Source: Streptomyces sp. NBC_01717 (lineage in GTDB: Bacteria > Actinomycetota > Actinomycetes > Streptomycetales > Streptomycetaceae). Taken from it: a DNA stretch of 64,000 bases. The notes under the pieces were generated by a model. The model saw nothing but the letters and a program-made list of their open reading frames with translations. It was not told where the DNA came from and did no database searches. Shown here one piece after another: positions 18,786-27,421 of this stretch (within the stretch, counting starts at the first letter, position 1; each line of letters begins with the position of its first letter). The stretch covers positions 4,340,001-4,404,000 of the forward strand of contig NZ_CP109178.1 of assembly GCF_036248255.1 (NCBI RefSeq). The letters are read 5' to 3'. The translations under genes were made by a program, and so were the position numbers.

Positions 18786-19139
18786 GCCTAACTCCCCTAT
18801 TACTGGCCCTTGCACAGGACCGCACTTCGCGGGCCCGGGTCAGAACTCACCCTCCGACAGGAGAGGGTGCGTGCGCCGGAACGCGTCGACCGCGGCCGAA
18901 TGTATCTGCCCAACTGCCCTCTGCAACAGGTCAATCGGACGAGAATTCTGGGCAGCACCGAACGCCCGAATATGCGGAATTTATGCGATTCCAGGGCAAC
19001 TCGGGCCGGGCAAAGGCCACTTATGGCGCAAGGGGTTCGAGCACTTTGGCTGCATCTTGTCGCGGGCGGGCGCATTCTCATATGCGGTCGGCACGGGCAG
19101 CGGAGGGGACTTCCCAACTGTACCCCGCTTAACCATGCA
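18786..19139 (-). other. long upstream region of the cold-shock gene
   Basis: 354 bp without a credible gene, locally poorer in G+C than its surroundings. It must hold the cold-shock promoter and may include a long structured 5' leader, as in other cold-shock genes. I could not fix a promoter or RNA fold by eye. Confidence 0.4.
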
Positions 19140-19178
19140 GAATTGCCCCCTCCGCTTACCTCGCAGAGGGGGCAATTC
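19140..19178 (-). terminator. terminator after the CysO-like gene
   Basis: GAATTGCCCCCTC pairs perfectly with GAGGGGGCAATTC around a 13-nt loop, about 60 bp beyond the minus-strand stop at 19240. Confidence 0.85.
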
Positions 19179-19239
19179 CGGTGACACTGTGAAGTCGGCC
19201 GCGGGGCCTACGGGGAGTCCGTGCCGGGGCGACGGAGGG

Positions 19240-19518
19240 TCAGCAGCCGCCCGCGACGGCGGGGATGATCGAGACGCCGGCGCCGTCCGGGGTGGCCGCC
19301 TCCAGGCCGCCCTCGAAGCGCACGTCGTCGTCGTTGACGTACACGTTCACGAACCGGCGCAGCTTGCCCTGGTCGTCCAGGACGCGCGCGGCGATGCCCG
19401 GGTGGTTCTGCTCCAGCGACTCGATCACCTGGGAGAGGGTCGCGCCCTCGGCCGGGACCTCGGCCTGACCGCCCGTGTAGGTGCGCAGGATGGTGGGGAT
19501 ACGGACCTTGACGCTCAT
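19240..19518 (-). CDS. CysO/MoaD-like ubiquitin-fold sulfur carrier
   Basis: 92 residues from ATG 19518. It aligns well with mycobacterial CysO: VRIPTILRTYTGGQAEV, LRRFVNVYVNDDDVRF and GVSIIPAVAGG. CysO carries sulfur as a C-terminal thiocarboxylate for CysM-dependent cysteine synthesis. This protein ends Gly-Gly-Cys rather than at the di-glycine, so the Cys should be removed (for example by a JAMM peptidase such as Mec+) before activation, as in QbsE-type carriers. It lies 58 bp downstream of thrC, probably in the same transcript. The cysM and mec genes are not in the window. Confidence 0.88.
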   Translation of the reverse strand: MSVKVRIPTILRTYTGGQAEVPAEGATLSQVIESLEQNHPGIAARVLDDQGKLRRFVNVYVNDDDVRFEGGLEAATPDGAGVSIIPAVAGGC

Positions 19519-19576
19519 GTGGGTGCCTTCCTTACGTCTCGGGTGGACGTCTCGGGTGGACGTCCCGGTGGTCGGG

Positions 19577-20878
19577 TCAGCTGCGGGCCAGGCCGGCGGC
19601 GCGGAACGCGTCGAGGCTGGGCCGGATGGTCGCCGTCGGGCCGGTGGTCGGGGCGACCGCGTCCAGCGTCTTCAGACCGTCACCGGTGTTGAGGACGACG
19701 GTGGTGAGCGTCGGGTCCAGCAGGCCGGCCTCGATCAGCTTCTTCGTCACGCCGACCGTCACCCCGCCGGCCGTCTCCGCGAAGATGCCCTCGGTGCGCG
19801 CCAGCAGCTTGATCGCGTCGACGACCTGCTCGTCGTCGACGTCCTCGACGGCACCGCCGGTCCGGCGGGCGATGTCCAGGACGTAGGGGCCGTCCGCCGG
19901 GTTGCCGATCGCCAGCGACTTGGCGATCGTGTTCGGCTTCTGGGGGCGTACGACGTCGTGACCGGCCTTGAAGGCGGTGGAGACCGGGGAGCAGCCCTCG
20001 GCCTGGGCGCCGAAGATCTTGTACGGCTTGTCCTCGACGAGACCGAGCTTGATCAGCTCCTGCAGACCCTTGTCGATCTTCGTGAGCTGCGAGCCGGACG
20101 CGATCGGGATGACGAGCTGGTCGGGCAGCCGCCAGCCGAGCTGCTCGCAGATCTCGTACGCGAGCGTCTTGGAGCCCTCGCCGTAGTACGGGCGCAGGTT
20201 GACGTTGACGAAGCCCCAGCCCTCGCCGAGCGGGTCGCCGATGAGCTCCGAGCAGAAGCGGTTGACGTCGTCGTAGTTGCCCTCGATGCCGACCAGTTCA
20301 CCGCCGTACACCGCGGCCATGACGACCTTGCCCTGCTCCAGGTCGTGCGGGATGAACACGCAGGACCGCAGGCCGGCCCGGGCGGCGGCCGCGCCCACGG
20401 CGCCGGCGAGGTTGCCGGTGGAGGAGCAGGAGAGAGTGGTGAAACCGAAGGCGCGGGCGGCCTCGACGGCGATCGCGACGACACGGTCCTTGAAGGAGTG
20501 CGTCGGGTTGCCGGAGTCGTCCTTGACGTACAGGCCGCCGGTGACGCCCAGTTCGCGGGCGAGGTTGTCGGCCTTGACCAGCTTGGTGAAGCCGGGGTTG
20601 ATGTTGGGCTTGTCCGCGACATCGGCGGGGACCGGCAGCAGCGGCGCGTAACGCCAGATGTTGTTCGGTCCGGCCTCGATGCGCTTCTTCAGCTCGTCCG
20701 GGGAGCCGCTCGGCAGGTCGTACGCCACTTCGAGCGGCCCGAAACAGGTCGCGCAGGCGAAAATGGGACCGAGCTCGAAACGCTCTCCGCACTCGCGGCA
20801 GGAAAGTGCCGCGGCGGGACCGAGGTCGACAGCGTCGGCGGAAGAATTGGTGCTCACTGCAACGGTCTGCGTAGCCAT
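19577..20878 (-). CDS. thrC: threonine synthase
   Basis: 433 residues from ATG 20878. It converts O-phospho-L-homoserine to threonine with PLP. An N-terminal zinc ribbon (C27, C30, C42, C45) precedes the PLP fold; Lys130 in GNPTHSFKDR is the Schiff-base lysine, and the phosphate loop CSSTGNLAGAVGAAAARAG is present. This is the class with an N-terminal ribbon. It stands apart from hom and thrB. A SAM-I riboswitch occupies the leader, linking it to methionine metabolism, which competes for the same substrate. An upstream in-frame codon at 20926 lies within the leader RNA and is rejected. Confidence 0.96.
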   Translation of the reverse strand: MATQTVAVSTNSSADAVDLGPAAALSCRECGERFELGPIFACATCFGPLEVAYDLPSGSPDELKKRIEAGPNNIWRYAPLLPVPADVADKPNINPGFTKLVKADNLARELGVTGGLYVKDDSGNPTHSFKDRVVAIAVEAARAFGFTTLSCSSTGNLAGAVGAAAARAGLRSCVFIPHDLEQGKVVMAAVYGGELVGIEGNYDDVNRFCSELIGDPLGEGWGFVNVNLRPYYGEGSKTLAYEICEQLGWRLPDQLVIPIASGSQLTKIDKGLQELIKLGLVEDKPYKIFGAQAEGCSPVSTAFKAGHDVVRPQKPNTIAKSLAIGNPADGPYVLDIARRTGGAVEDVDDEQVVDAIKLLARTEGIFAETAGGVTVGVTKKLIEAGLLDPTLTTVVLNTGDGLKTLDAVAPTTGPTATIRPSLDAFRAAGLARS

Positions 20879-20882
20879 GATG

Positions 20883-20911
20883 GCGAGGCCCTTTCTCCTC
20901 ATCTTCCTCGC
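20883..20911 (-). promoter_or_regulatory. candidate Shine-Dalgarno sequestering hairpin before thrC
   Basis: On the transcript GCGAGG (20906-20911) can pair with CCTCGC (20883-20888), placing GGAGAAAGG, the only Shine-Dalgarno candidate, in the loop just upstream of the ATG. Only about 43 nt separate the riboswitch core from the start, with no U-tract, so translational rather than terminator control is suggested. Confidence 0.5.
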
Positions 20912-20921
20912 GACGCATTTC

Positions 20922-21029
20922 GCCACGAGACGGAATTGGCACCTTCCCCACCTGACCTCGCGGTCGGCAGGAGGGTTGCCGGGACTTCAACGGGCCGTTC
21001 CCTCAGTCCCTCTGGATGAGCGCTGTGGC
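20922..21029 (-). ncRNA. SAM-I (S-box) riboswitch of thrC
   Basis: The minus strand shows the S-box core in order: CATCCAGAGGGACTG, a GGCCC...TTGAAGTCCC kink-turn region, CCGGCAACCCTCC (GGCAACC at 20974-20980), a variable stem, then AAGGTGCCAATTCC (20932-20945). GCCAC (21025-21029) and GTGGC (20922-20926) can close P1. Length ~108 nt and order match the SAM-I class rather than the shorter SAM-IV. It should bind S-adenosylmethionine and control thrC. Confidence 0.85.
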
Positions 21030-21174
21030 ACTGGATCATCGATCCAGGCATTTATCGGCGGAGGACCCCGGCATGCGAGGGTCGTCCGCGTTGTTCAAGA
21101 CTGTAACCGAAGCATCGGACGGTTGAGATAGCCGTCCGAACCGCGAGATGGATCACATACAGGGAGTATCGACC

Positions 21175-22125
21175 GTGCTGGAAGAGGTCGAACGCTGGCT
21201 GACCAGGCGTTCCTGGTCGGCCGCCGACCGCCCGCTTGACCGGCTCGTCGCCGCCAGGGCCAGGGATCCGCTGCGCGGAAGTGTGAGCGTCGTGCTGCCC
21301 GCCCTCAACGAGGAGGCGACGGTCGGCGCGATCGTCGAGACGATCCGGGTCGAGCTGATGGAGAAGGTCCAGCTGGTCGACGAGCTGCTGGTGATCGACT
21401 CCGGGTCGACGGACGCCACCTCCGAGGTCGCCCGGAAGGCGGGCGCCCGGGTGGTGCACCGTGACGACATACTCCCGCGGATACCCGCCCTGCCCGGCAA
21501 GGGCGAGGTCCTCTGGCGATCACTCCTGGTCACCGACGGGGACATCATCTGCTTCATAGACGCCGACCTGAAGGACTTCTCCGCGGACTTCGTCTCCGGC
21601 ATCATCGGCCCGCTGCTCACCGATCCCGAGGTGCAGTTCGTGAAGGCGATGTACGACCGCCCGCTCGGGGACACAGCAGGCCAGGGCGGTCGTGTCACGG
21701 AACTCGTGGCCCGCCCGCTGCTCAATCTGCACTGGCCTCAGCTGGCCGGCTTCGTCCAGCCGCTGGGCGGCGAGTACGCGGTGCGGCGCTCACTGCTGGA
21801 GCGGCTGCCGTTCCCGGTCGGTTACGGAGTGGAACTGGGCCTGCTCGTGGATGCGCTGCACACCGTGGGGCTGGACGCGCTGGCCCAGGTCGATGTGGGT
21901 GTCAGGAAGCACCGCCATCAGGACGGACAGGCGCTGGGCCGGATGGCGGCGGCCATCTACCGAACGGCACAACTGCGCCTCTCCCGTGGCCACTTGGTAC
22001 GACCATCCCTCACCCAGTTCGAACGGGGCGAGACCGGCTTCGTACCGCGCACGCACGCCGTGGACACGGAGGAGCGGCCGCCGATGCAGGAGATCAGGGA
22101 GTACGTTTCGCGCCGCGCCGCCTGA
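21175..22125 (+). CDS. gpgS: glucosyl-3-phosphoglycerate synthase
   Basis: 316 residues from GTG 21175, with GGGAG eight bases upstream; ATG 21148 is a weaker alternative. GT-A/GT81 fold: VVLPALNEEATVG, ELLVIDSGSTDAT, the DxD-like metal site FIDADLKDF and PLGGEYAVRR. It transfers glucose from a nucleotide sugar to 3-phosphoglycerate, the first step to glucosylglycerate, a compatible solute and methylglucose-lipopolysaccharide precursor. It sits beside otsA/otsB, giving a local cluster for osmolyte sugars. It is divergent from thrC. Confidence 0.88.
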   Translation: MLEEVERWLTRRSWSAADRPLDRLVAARARDPLRGSVSVVLPALNEEATVGAIVETIRVELMEKVQLVDELLVIDSGSTDATSEVARKAGARVVHRDDILPRIPALPGKGEVLWRSLLVTDGDIICFIDADLKDFSADFVSGIIGPLLTDPEVQFVKAMYDRPLGDTAGQGGRVTELVARPLLNLHWPQLAGFVQPLGGEYAVRRSLLERLPFPVGYGVELGLLVDALHTVGLDALAQVDVGVRKHRHQDGQALGRMAAAIYRTAQLRLSRGHLVRPSLTQFERGETGFVPRTHAVDTEERPPMQEIREYVSRRAA

Positions 22126-22166
22126 GGTGGTCTGACTTCGCACGTTTGGGCGGTTCGCGATCGGGC

Positions 22167-22172
22167 TAGATT
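22167..22172 (+). promoter_or_regulatory. -10 element of the otsA promoter
   Basis: TAGATT at 22167-22172 lies seven bases before the otsA ATG, so the transcript would have almost no leader. A TTTGGG 16 bp upstream is a weak -35. No Shine-Dalgarno sequence is visible, consistent with leaderless translation. Confidence 0.45.
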
Positions 22173-22179
22173 CCGCAAC

Positions 22180-23574
22180 ATGGTCTCCGAGCACGTGATC
22201 ACGTCTGCTGCCCAGGTACTCGTCGCGTCCAACCGCGGCCCGGTCTCGTACGCACTGAGCGAGGACGGTTCGATCAGCGCCAAACGGGGCGGCGGCGGAC
22301 TCGTCTCCGGGCTGAGCGCCGTCGAGGACAAGCTGTGGGTCTGCGCGGCGCTCGGTGACGGGGACCGGGTGGCGGTCCGGCGCGGGATCGCCGAGCCGGG
22401 CGTACGGATGCTCGACATCGACGCCGATGTGCACGCCGACGCGTACAACGGCATCGCGAACTCGGTGCTCTGGTTCGTCCACCACATGCTGTACCAGACG
22501 CCGCTGGAGCCGGTCTTCGACGCGGAGTTCCGCCGGCAGTGGGCGTCGTTCGAGGCGTACAACCTGGCCTTCGCGCAGGCGCTCGCCGAGGAGGCGGGCG
22601 AGGGCGCGGCGGTGCTGGTGCAGGACTACCACCTGGCCCTGGTCCCCGGCATGCTCCGCGACCTCCGCCCCGACCTGCGGATCGGCCACTTCTCGCACAC
22701 CCCGTGGGCCCCGGTCGACTACTTCCGCCTGCTGCCCGACGACATCGCGGAGCAGCTGCTGCGCGGCATGCTCGGCGCGGACCGGGCGGGCTTCCTGACC
22801 CAGCGGTGGGCGGACGCGTTCACCGCCTGCTGCACGGAGGTCCTGGGCGGCACCGGCCGGACGAGGATCGGCGTGCACGGTCTGGGCGCGGACGCGGACT
22901 TCCTGCGCCGCCGGGCGCACGAGGCGGACGTGGACGAGCGGATGGCGATCCTGCGGGAGCAGGTGGGCGGCACCGGCCGGAAGACGATCGTGCGGGTCGA
23001 CCGTACGGAACTGTCCAAGAACATCGTGCGCGGGCTGCTGGCGTACCGGGAGCTGCTGAACACCCGTCCGCAGTGGCGCGAGCGGGTGGTGCATGTGGCG
23101 TTCGCATACCCGTCGCGGCAGGACCTGGCGGTGTACCGGGAGTACACGGCCGAGGTGCAGCGGCTGGCGGACGACATCAACGAGGCGTACGGGACACCCG
23201 ATTGGACCCCGGTACTGCTGCATGTGAACGACGACTTCGCGCGCTCGCTGGGGGCGTACCGGCTGGCGGACGTGGCGCTCGTCAACCCGATCCGCGACGG
23301 CATGAACCTGGTCGCGAAGGAGGTCCCGGTGGTCTCCGACCAGGGCTGCGCGCTGGTGCTGTCGCGGGAGGCGGGGGCGTACGAGGAGCTGGGCGCGGAC
23401 GCGATCGTGGTGAACCCGTACGACGTGTCGGCGACGGCCGTCGCGCTGCACGAGGCGCTGACGATGCCGGACGGGGAGCGGGCGGAGCGGTCGAAGCGGC
23501 TGGCCGCTGCGGCGACTGCATTGCCGCCCCAGCGGTGGTTCCTGGAGCAGCTGGAGGCGTTGCGGCGGGACTGA
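22180..23574 (+). CDS. otsA: trehalose-6-phosphate synthase (GT20)
   Basis: 464 residues from ATG 22180. It forms trehalose-6-P from a nucleotide sugar and glucose-6-P. GT20 features: VLVASNRGPVSY, KRGGGGLVSGL, VQDYHLALVPGMLR, GHFSHTPWAP, RVDRTELSKNIVRGLLA and the nucleotide site NPIRDGMNLVAKE. The family length fits. It is convergent with otsB, only 18 bp apart, so the pathway is locally complete although on opposite strands. Confidence 0.95.
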   Translation: MVSEHVITSAAQVLVASNRGPVSYALSEDGSISAKRGGGGLVSGLSAVEDKLWVCAALGDGDRVAVRRGIAEPGVRMLDIDADVHADAYNGIANSVLWFVHHMLYQTPLEPVFDAEFRRQWASFEAYNLAFAQALAEEAGEGAAVLVQDYHLALVPGMLRDLRPDLRIGHFSHTPWAPVDYFRLLPDDIAEQLLRGMLGADRAGFLTQRWADAFTACCTEVLGGTGRTRIGVHGLGADADFLRRRAHEADVDERMAILREQVGGTGRKTIVRVDRTELSKNIVRGLLAYRELLNTRPQWRERVVHVAFAYPSRQDLAVYREYTAEVQRLADDINEAYGTPDWTPVLLHVNDDFARSLGAYRLADVALVNPIRDGMNLVAKEVPVVSDQGCALVLSREAGAYEELGADAIVVNPYDVSATAVALHEALTMPDGERAERSKRLAAAATALPPQRWFLEQLEALRRD

Positions 23575-23592
23575 CCGTTCGGCGGCGATCGT

Positions 23593-24447
23593 TCAGAGGC
23601 GCCGGGCGAGCGCCGCGAGGAAGTCGACCACGGCCGCCGGACCCGGCAGCAACAGGTCCGCACGCTCGGCCAGTTCCGGTACTTCCGCGCTTCCGCTGCA
23701 CACCAGCAGACCCGGGATGCCGTCGGGGCCCTCCGTGCGGAGCTTCTCCACCGCCGCGTACGCGGCGAGGTCGCCCAGGTCGTCCCCGGCGTACAGGACG
23801 GACTCGGCGTCCGTCTCCCGTACGTACTTCGCGAGCGCCACGCCCTTGTCCATGCCGGGCGGACGCAGTTCCAGGACGAGGCGCCCCGGCTCGACGATCA
23901 GCCCGTGCCGGGCCGCCAGCTCGCCCAGCGGGCCGCGCAGCGCGTCGAAGGCGGCCTGCGGGTCGGCGGCTCGGCGCGTGTGAACGGCGAGCGCCTGCCC
24001 CTTCTCCTCGATCCATGTGCCGTGCCAGGAGTCGAACCGGTCCAGCACGCCCGGAAGTTCGGCGCGGACCGCCGCCACACCGGGGTGCGGGGCGGGGGCG
24101 TGAACGGTGCTGGAGACGGCGTCCCAGCGTTCGGCGCCGTAGTGGCCGAGGACGACGAGGTGGTCGAGGCCCGGGACGCCCGCGAAACCGCCGTGCCGGA
24201 CCGCGACGCCGGCCGGGCGGCCGGTGATCACGGCGACGGAGGCGACCTTCGGGGCGAGCGCGGCGATGGCCGGGACGGCGCCGGGGTGGGCGCGGGCCTG
24301 CTCCGGGTCCGGGACTATGTCGGCGAGGGTGCCGTCGAAATCGAGGGCGACCACTGCGCGGTCGGGGCGGGCGAGGATGGCGGCGAGGCCCTCGCGGCCG
24401 GCCGGCGTGGTGGGGGTGGGGAGGGGTCGCTCTGGGTTGCTGCCCAT
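23593..24447 (-). CDS. otsB: trehalose-6-phosphate phosphatase
   Basis: 284 residues. HAD phosphatase motifs: ALDFDGTLADI (D36 nucleophile, D38 acid), VAVITGRPAGV (motif II) and VLYAGDDLGDLAAY (metal-binding motif IV). It dephosphorylates trehalose-6-P from OtsA to trehalose. ATG start at 24447 (MGSNPERPLPTPTTPAG). The gene ends 18 bp from the otsA stop, with no room for separate terminators. Confidence 0.94.
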   Translation of the reverse strand: MGSNPERPLPTPTTPAGREGLAAILARPDRAVVALDFDGTLADIVPDPEQARAHPGAVPAIAALAPKVASVAVITGRPAGVAVRHGGFAGVPGLDHLVVLGHYGAERWDAVSSTVHAPAPHPGVAAVRAELPGVLDRFDSWHGTWIEEKGQALAVHTRRAADPQAAFDALRGPLGELAARHGLIVEPGRLVLELRPPGMDKGVALAKYVRETDAESVLYAGDDLGDLAAYAAVEKLRTEGPDGIPGLLVCSGSAEVPELAERADLLLPGPAAVVDFLAALARRL

Positions 24448-24601
24448 GTGCCGAGCCTATCGGGGGTGCCGGAGCGCGGCTACGGCTGCGCCTGCGGCGG
24501 GCCTGTTCCCCTGCTCCGCCCCTGTCCGAAACCCACGGCTCCACCCTGGGCCCCCGCTCCTCGAACACCGGAGAGGTCGGTCCTTCCGGGGCAGCCCCCG
24601 G

Positions 24602-24880
24602 CTACCGCCTCTCCCGCCGGGCCTCCCGCACCCGCCGCAGCCGGTTGACCGTAACCGGATCCTCCTCCAGCGCCCGCCGGTCGTCCAGCAACGCGTTCAG
24701 CAGCTGGTAGTAGCGCGTCGGCGAGATCCCCAGCCCCTCGCGGATCTCCCGCTCCTTCGCCCCGGGCCCGGGCCACGACCGCCGTTCCACGGCCAGCACC
24801 GCACGCTCCCTCTCGGAGAGCCCCGGCTGCGTCGTGTCCGGGGTCTCCGCACCGTGGGAGTCGTTCTCGGAGGCGGTCAT
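24602..24880 (-). CDS. DUF3263 domain protein
   Basis: 92 residues from ATG 24880 (MTASENDSHGAETPD); ATG 24892 in frame is equally possible and neither has a clear Shine-Dalgarno. The C-terminal ~65 residues are the DUF3263 helical domain: LSERERAVLAVERRSWPGPG, KEREIREGLGISPTRYYQLLNALLDD, VNRLRRVREARRERR. The central part resembles a sigma-4-like helix-turn-helix, so DNA binding is plausible. It is a common actinobacterial small protein of unknown role. Confidence 0.88.
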   Translation of the reverse strand: MTASENDSHGAETPDTTQPGLSERERAVLAVERRSWPGPGAKEREIREGLGISPTRYYQLLNALLDDRRALEEDPVTVNRLRRVREARRERR

Positions 24881-24912
24881 ATCAGCCAACATAACGCCCG
24901 CGCCGCATCCCG

Positions 24913-26178
24913 CTACTCCGCCTCTTCCGCTGTCGCCGCCCCCCGCGCGATCTCGGCCAGCACACCCGCCGGACTGCCGCCCGGCTCCACCGCCTTGCCG
25001 ATGTTCTGCTTGATCAGCTCGCTCGTCCGCGCCCACGACGTCTTGCCGACGGGGTAGAACTCCGCGTTCGGCAGCGCCTCCAGGAACTTCCGCAGCGGCT
25101 TGTGCTTGGCGTCCGTCTCCATCACCTCGGACGCGCTGTCGGTGACCGGCAGCAGGTCGTACTCGTCGGCGAAGGCCACCACGTTCTTGTCCTCGAACAT
25201 GTAGTCGAAGAATTTTCCGATGGCTTCGCGGTGGTTGTTCTGCTTGAAGCCCATGATCCAGTCGGCAACGCCCATCGAGCCCTCGGTCGGGCCGTTGATG
25301 CCGGGCAGCGGCACCATGCCGACCTGGACGCCCTTCTGCTCGGCCTCCTGCATCAGCGTGGGGTGCCCGTTGAGCATCCCCACCTTGCCGCTCGTGAACG
25401 CCTCGAACGCCTGTGCCCGGTCCAGCTTTCCGGGGGCCACCGGGCCGACCAGACCCTTGTCGACCAGATTCGCCTTCAGCCAGTCGAAGGTCTTGACGTT
25501 CTCGGGCGACTCGATGTCGTACGAGCCGACGTCGTCCGTGTAGCCGCCGCCCCCACTGAGCAGCCACATCATGGTCTCGGCCTGGGACTCCTCCTGGCCG
25601 AGCGGCAGCGCGAACGGGTAGGTGACGCCACGCTGCTTGAGCACCACGGCGTCGTCACGGATGTCGTCCCAGGTCTTCGGGGCGGCCAGTCCCGCCTTGC
25701 TGAAGTACTTCTTGTTGTAGAAGAGCAGCCGGGTGCTGGCGACGAACGGCAGTCCGTACTGGGTCTGGTTGTACTGGCCCGCATCGACCAGCCGCGGCAG
25801 GAAGTTCGCCTGCGTGCGGATGGCGAGCATGTCGTCGGCGCTGTAGAGCTTCCCGGCCTTGGCGTAGTCCGCGTAGGCACCGATCTGCGCGATGTCCGGG
25901 GCCTGCCCCTTCTTCACCATGTCGGCGACCTTGCGGTCGACGTCCTTCCACGAATAGACGTTGACGTCGACCTTGATGCCCTTGTGGGACGCCTCGAAGT
26001 TCCTGGCGAGTTCGTCCCAGTACTTCTTGGAGCTGTTCGCCGCGCTGTTGCCGTAGTCGGCCGCGACGAGTTTGAGGGTGACGTCCCCCGCTGCGCTGCC
26101 GGTGCCACAGCCCGACAGCGATGCCGCCATGCCGAGTGCGGCTACCGCCGCGGTCAGTCCCAAGTAGTGCCGCTGCAC
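24913..26178 (-). CDS. orphan sugar-binding lipoprotein (ABC solute-binding family 1)
   Basis: 421 residues from GTG 26178, giving a normal lipoprotein signal (MQRHYLGLTAAVAALGMAAS, lipobox LSGC with Cys24). A start at 26244 would place 46 residues before the Cys, too long. The mature part is a class I solute-binding protein: GQAPDIAQIGAYADYAKAG, PFVASTRLLFYNKKYF, GKVGMLNGHP. No permease or ATPase gene is adjacent, so it must serve a transporter encoded elsewhere. It is divergent from the SIS gene across a region with two DasR-box-like sites, suggesting an amino sugar or chitin oligosaccharide ligand. Confidence 0.85.
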   Translation of the reverse strand: MQRHYLGLTAAVAALGMAASLSGCGTGSAAGDVTLKLVAADYGNSAANSSKKYWDELARNFEASHKGIKVDVNVYSWKDVDRKVADMVKKGQAPDIAQIGAYADYAKAGKLYSADDMLAIRTQANFLPRLVDAGQYNQTQYGLPFVASTRLLFYNKKYFSKAGLAAPKTWDDIRDDAVVLKQRGVTYPFALPLGQEESQAETMMWLLSGGGGYTDDVGSYDIESPENVKTFDWLKANLVDKGLVGPVAPGKLDRAQAFEAFTSGKVGMLNGHPTLMQEAEQKGVQVGMVPLPGINGPTEGSMGVADWIMGFKQNNHREAIGKFFDYMFEDKNVVAFADEYDLLPVTDSASEVMETDAKHKPLRKFLEALPNAEFYPVGKTSWARTSELIKQNIGKAVEPGGSPAGVLAEIARGAATAEEAE

Positions 26179-26255
26179 AGCCAGTCCATCCTCATCGATT
26201 CGGTGACCACCCGACCGTCCGGATGAGCTGCGATTTTTACCCATGTCGCCAAGGG

Positions 26256-26267
26256 AGGTCTACACCA
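26256..26267. promoter_or_regulatory. DasR-box-like site (dre)
   Basis: AGGTCTACACCA matches TGGTCTAGACCA at 10 of 12 positions. It lies 78 bp upstream of the lipoprotein start and in the same intergenic region as the SIS gene promoter. DasR is the GntR-family GlcNAc repressor of Streptomyces. Confidence 0.6.
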
Positions 26268-26376
26268 GAGAAGTATCGCTTCTGCAACGTAACCGGACCT
26301 GTGTCCGGATGGTCCGGGGTGTCATTGCACGGGAACGGGACCGGCTGTTAAGTACATCTCGGCACACGGCACTTCG

Positions 26377-26388
26377 TGGTCTGTACCT
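26377..26388. promoter_or_regulatory. second DasR-box-like site
   Basis: TGGTCTGTACCT matches the dre core at 9 of 12 positions, about 67 bp before the SIS gene ATG. With the site at 26256 it brackets the divergent promoters. Confidence 0.5.
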
Positions 26389-26454
26389 TTACGTGCCCGC
26401 TGTTCTGCACCGCCCGTCGTTACCGTTCCCCCACGCACCGAGGAGCCGTCCAGC

Positions 26455-27363
26455 ATGTCCCGTACCGCATCAGAGATTGCCACCCAGCCCAGCTGCTGGC
26501 GGCGCGCCGCGGAGGCGGGGGCCGAGTTCGACGGACTGCCGCGGCCGGGTGAGCGGGTCGCCGTCACCGGGTGCGGCACCTCCTGGTTCATGGCGATCGC
26601 ATACGCGGCGCTGCGCGAGGCGGCCGGGCAGGGCGAGACCGATGCGTTCGCCTCGTCGGAGTTCCCCGCGGGGCGTCCGTACGACCGGGTCGTGGCGATC
26701 ACCCGCTCCGGCACGACGACCGAGGTCCTCGACCTCCTCGGTGAGCTGCGCGGCAAGGTGGCCACCGTCGCGCTGACCGCCGACCCGAGGACGCCCGTGA
26801 TGGACGCCGCCGACGCCGTGGCCGTACTGGACTGGGCGGACGAGGAGTCGGTCGTCCAGACCCGGTTCGCCACCACCGCGCTGGCCTTCCTGCGGGCCGG
26901 CCTGGAGGCGGCGGGTCCGCTTCCGGCGGGGGTGAAGACGGTCGCCGAGGCGGCGGTCGACGCGGAGCTCGCGGTGACGGAACCGCTGGCGGAAGCGGTC
27001 GTCGCGGCCGAGCAGTGGACATTCCTGGGGCGCGGCTGGACGTACGGGCTGGCCCAGGAGGCCGGGCTCAAGATGCGCGAGGCGGCGGGTGCCTGGACCG
27101 AGTCGTACCCGGCGATGGAGTACCGCCACGGACCGATCTCGATCACCGGGCCGAACCGGGTCGCGTGGGTGTTCGGCGCACTGCCCGACGGGCTCGCGGG
27201 CGAGGTCGCGGGGGTCGGCGGCACGCTGGTGGCCCATGCCACGGCCGACCCGATGGCCGATCTGATCCGGGCCCAGCGGCTCGCGGTCGAGATCGCGGAG
27301 TCGAAGGGGTATGACCCGGACCACCCGCGCAATCTTTCCCGCAGCGTGATCCTGGCACCCTGA
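26455..27363 (+). CDS. SIS-domain sugar-phosphate isomerase/deaminase (AgaS/GlmS-like)
   Basis: 302 residues from ATG 26455. Two SIS half-domains are seen: VTGCGTSWFMAIAYAALREA with ITRSGTTTEVLDLL (about 35-125), and FLGRGWTYGLAQEAGLKMRE with TESYPAMEYRHGP (about 185-225). These match the isomerase part of GlmS and the AgaS family, which act on 6-phospho-amino-sugars. No glutaminase domain is present, so it is not GlmS. Its position before nagK-nagA and a PfkB/aldolase pair supports a ketose-forming deaminase, converting glucosamine-6-P or galactosamine-6-P. Confidence 0.82.
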   Translation: MSRTASEIATQPSCWRRAAEAGAEFDGLPRPGERVAVTGCGTSWFMAIAYAALREAAGQGETDAFASSEFPAGRPYDRVVAITRSGTTTEVLDLLGELRGKVATVALTADPRTPVMDAADAVAVLDWADEESVVQTRFATTALAFLRAGLEAAGPLPAGVKTVAEAAVDAELAVTEPLAEAVVAAEQWTFLGRGWTYGLAQEAGLKMREAAGAWTESYPAMEYRHGPISITGPNRVAWVFGALPDGLAGEVAGVGGTLVAHATADPMADLIRAQRLAVEIAESKGYDPDHPRNLSRSVILAP

Positions 27364-27421
27364 GCCGTCGGCCGCGCCGACCGCCCGCGTCATTTTGTAT
27401 GTATGCGCAACAAACAGCGAT

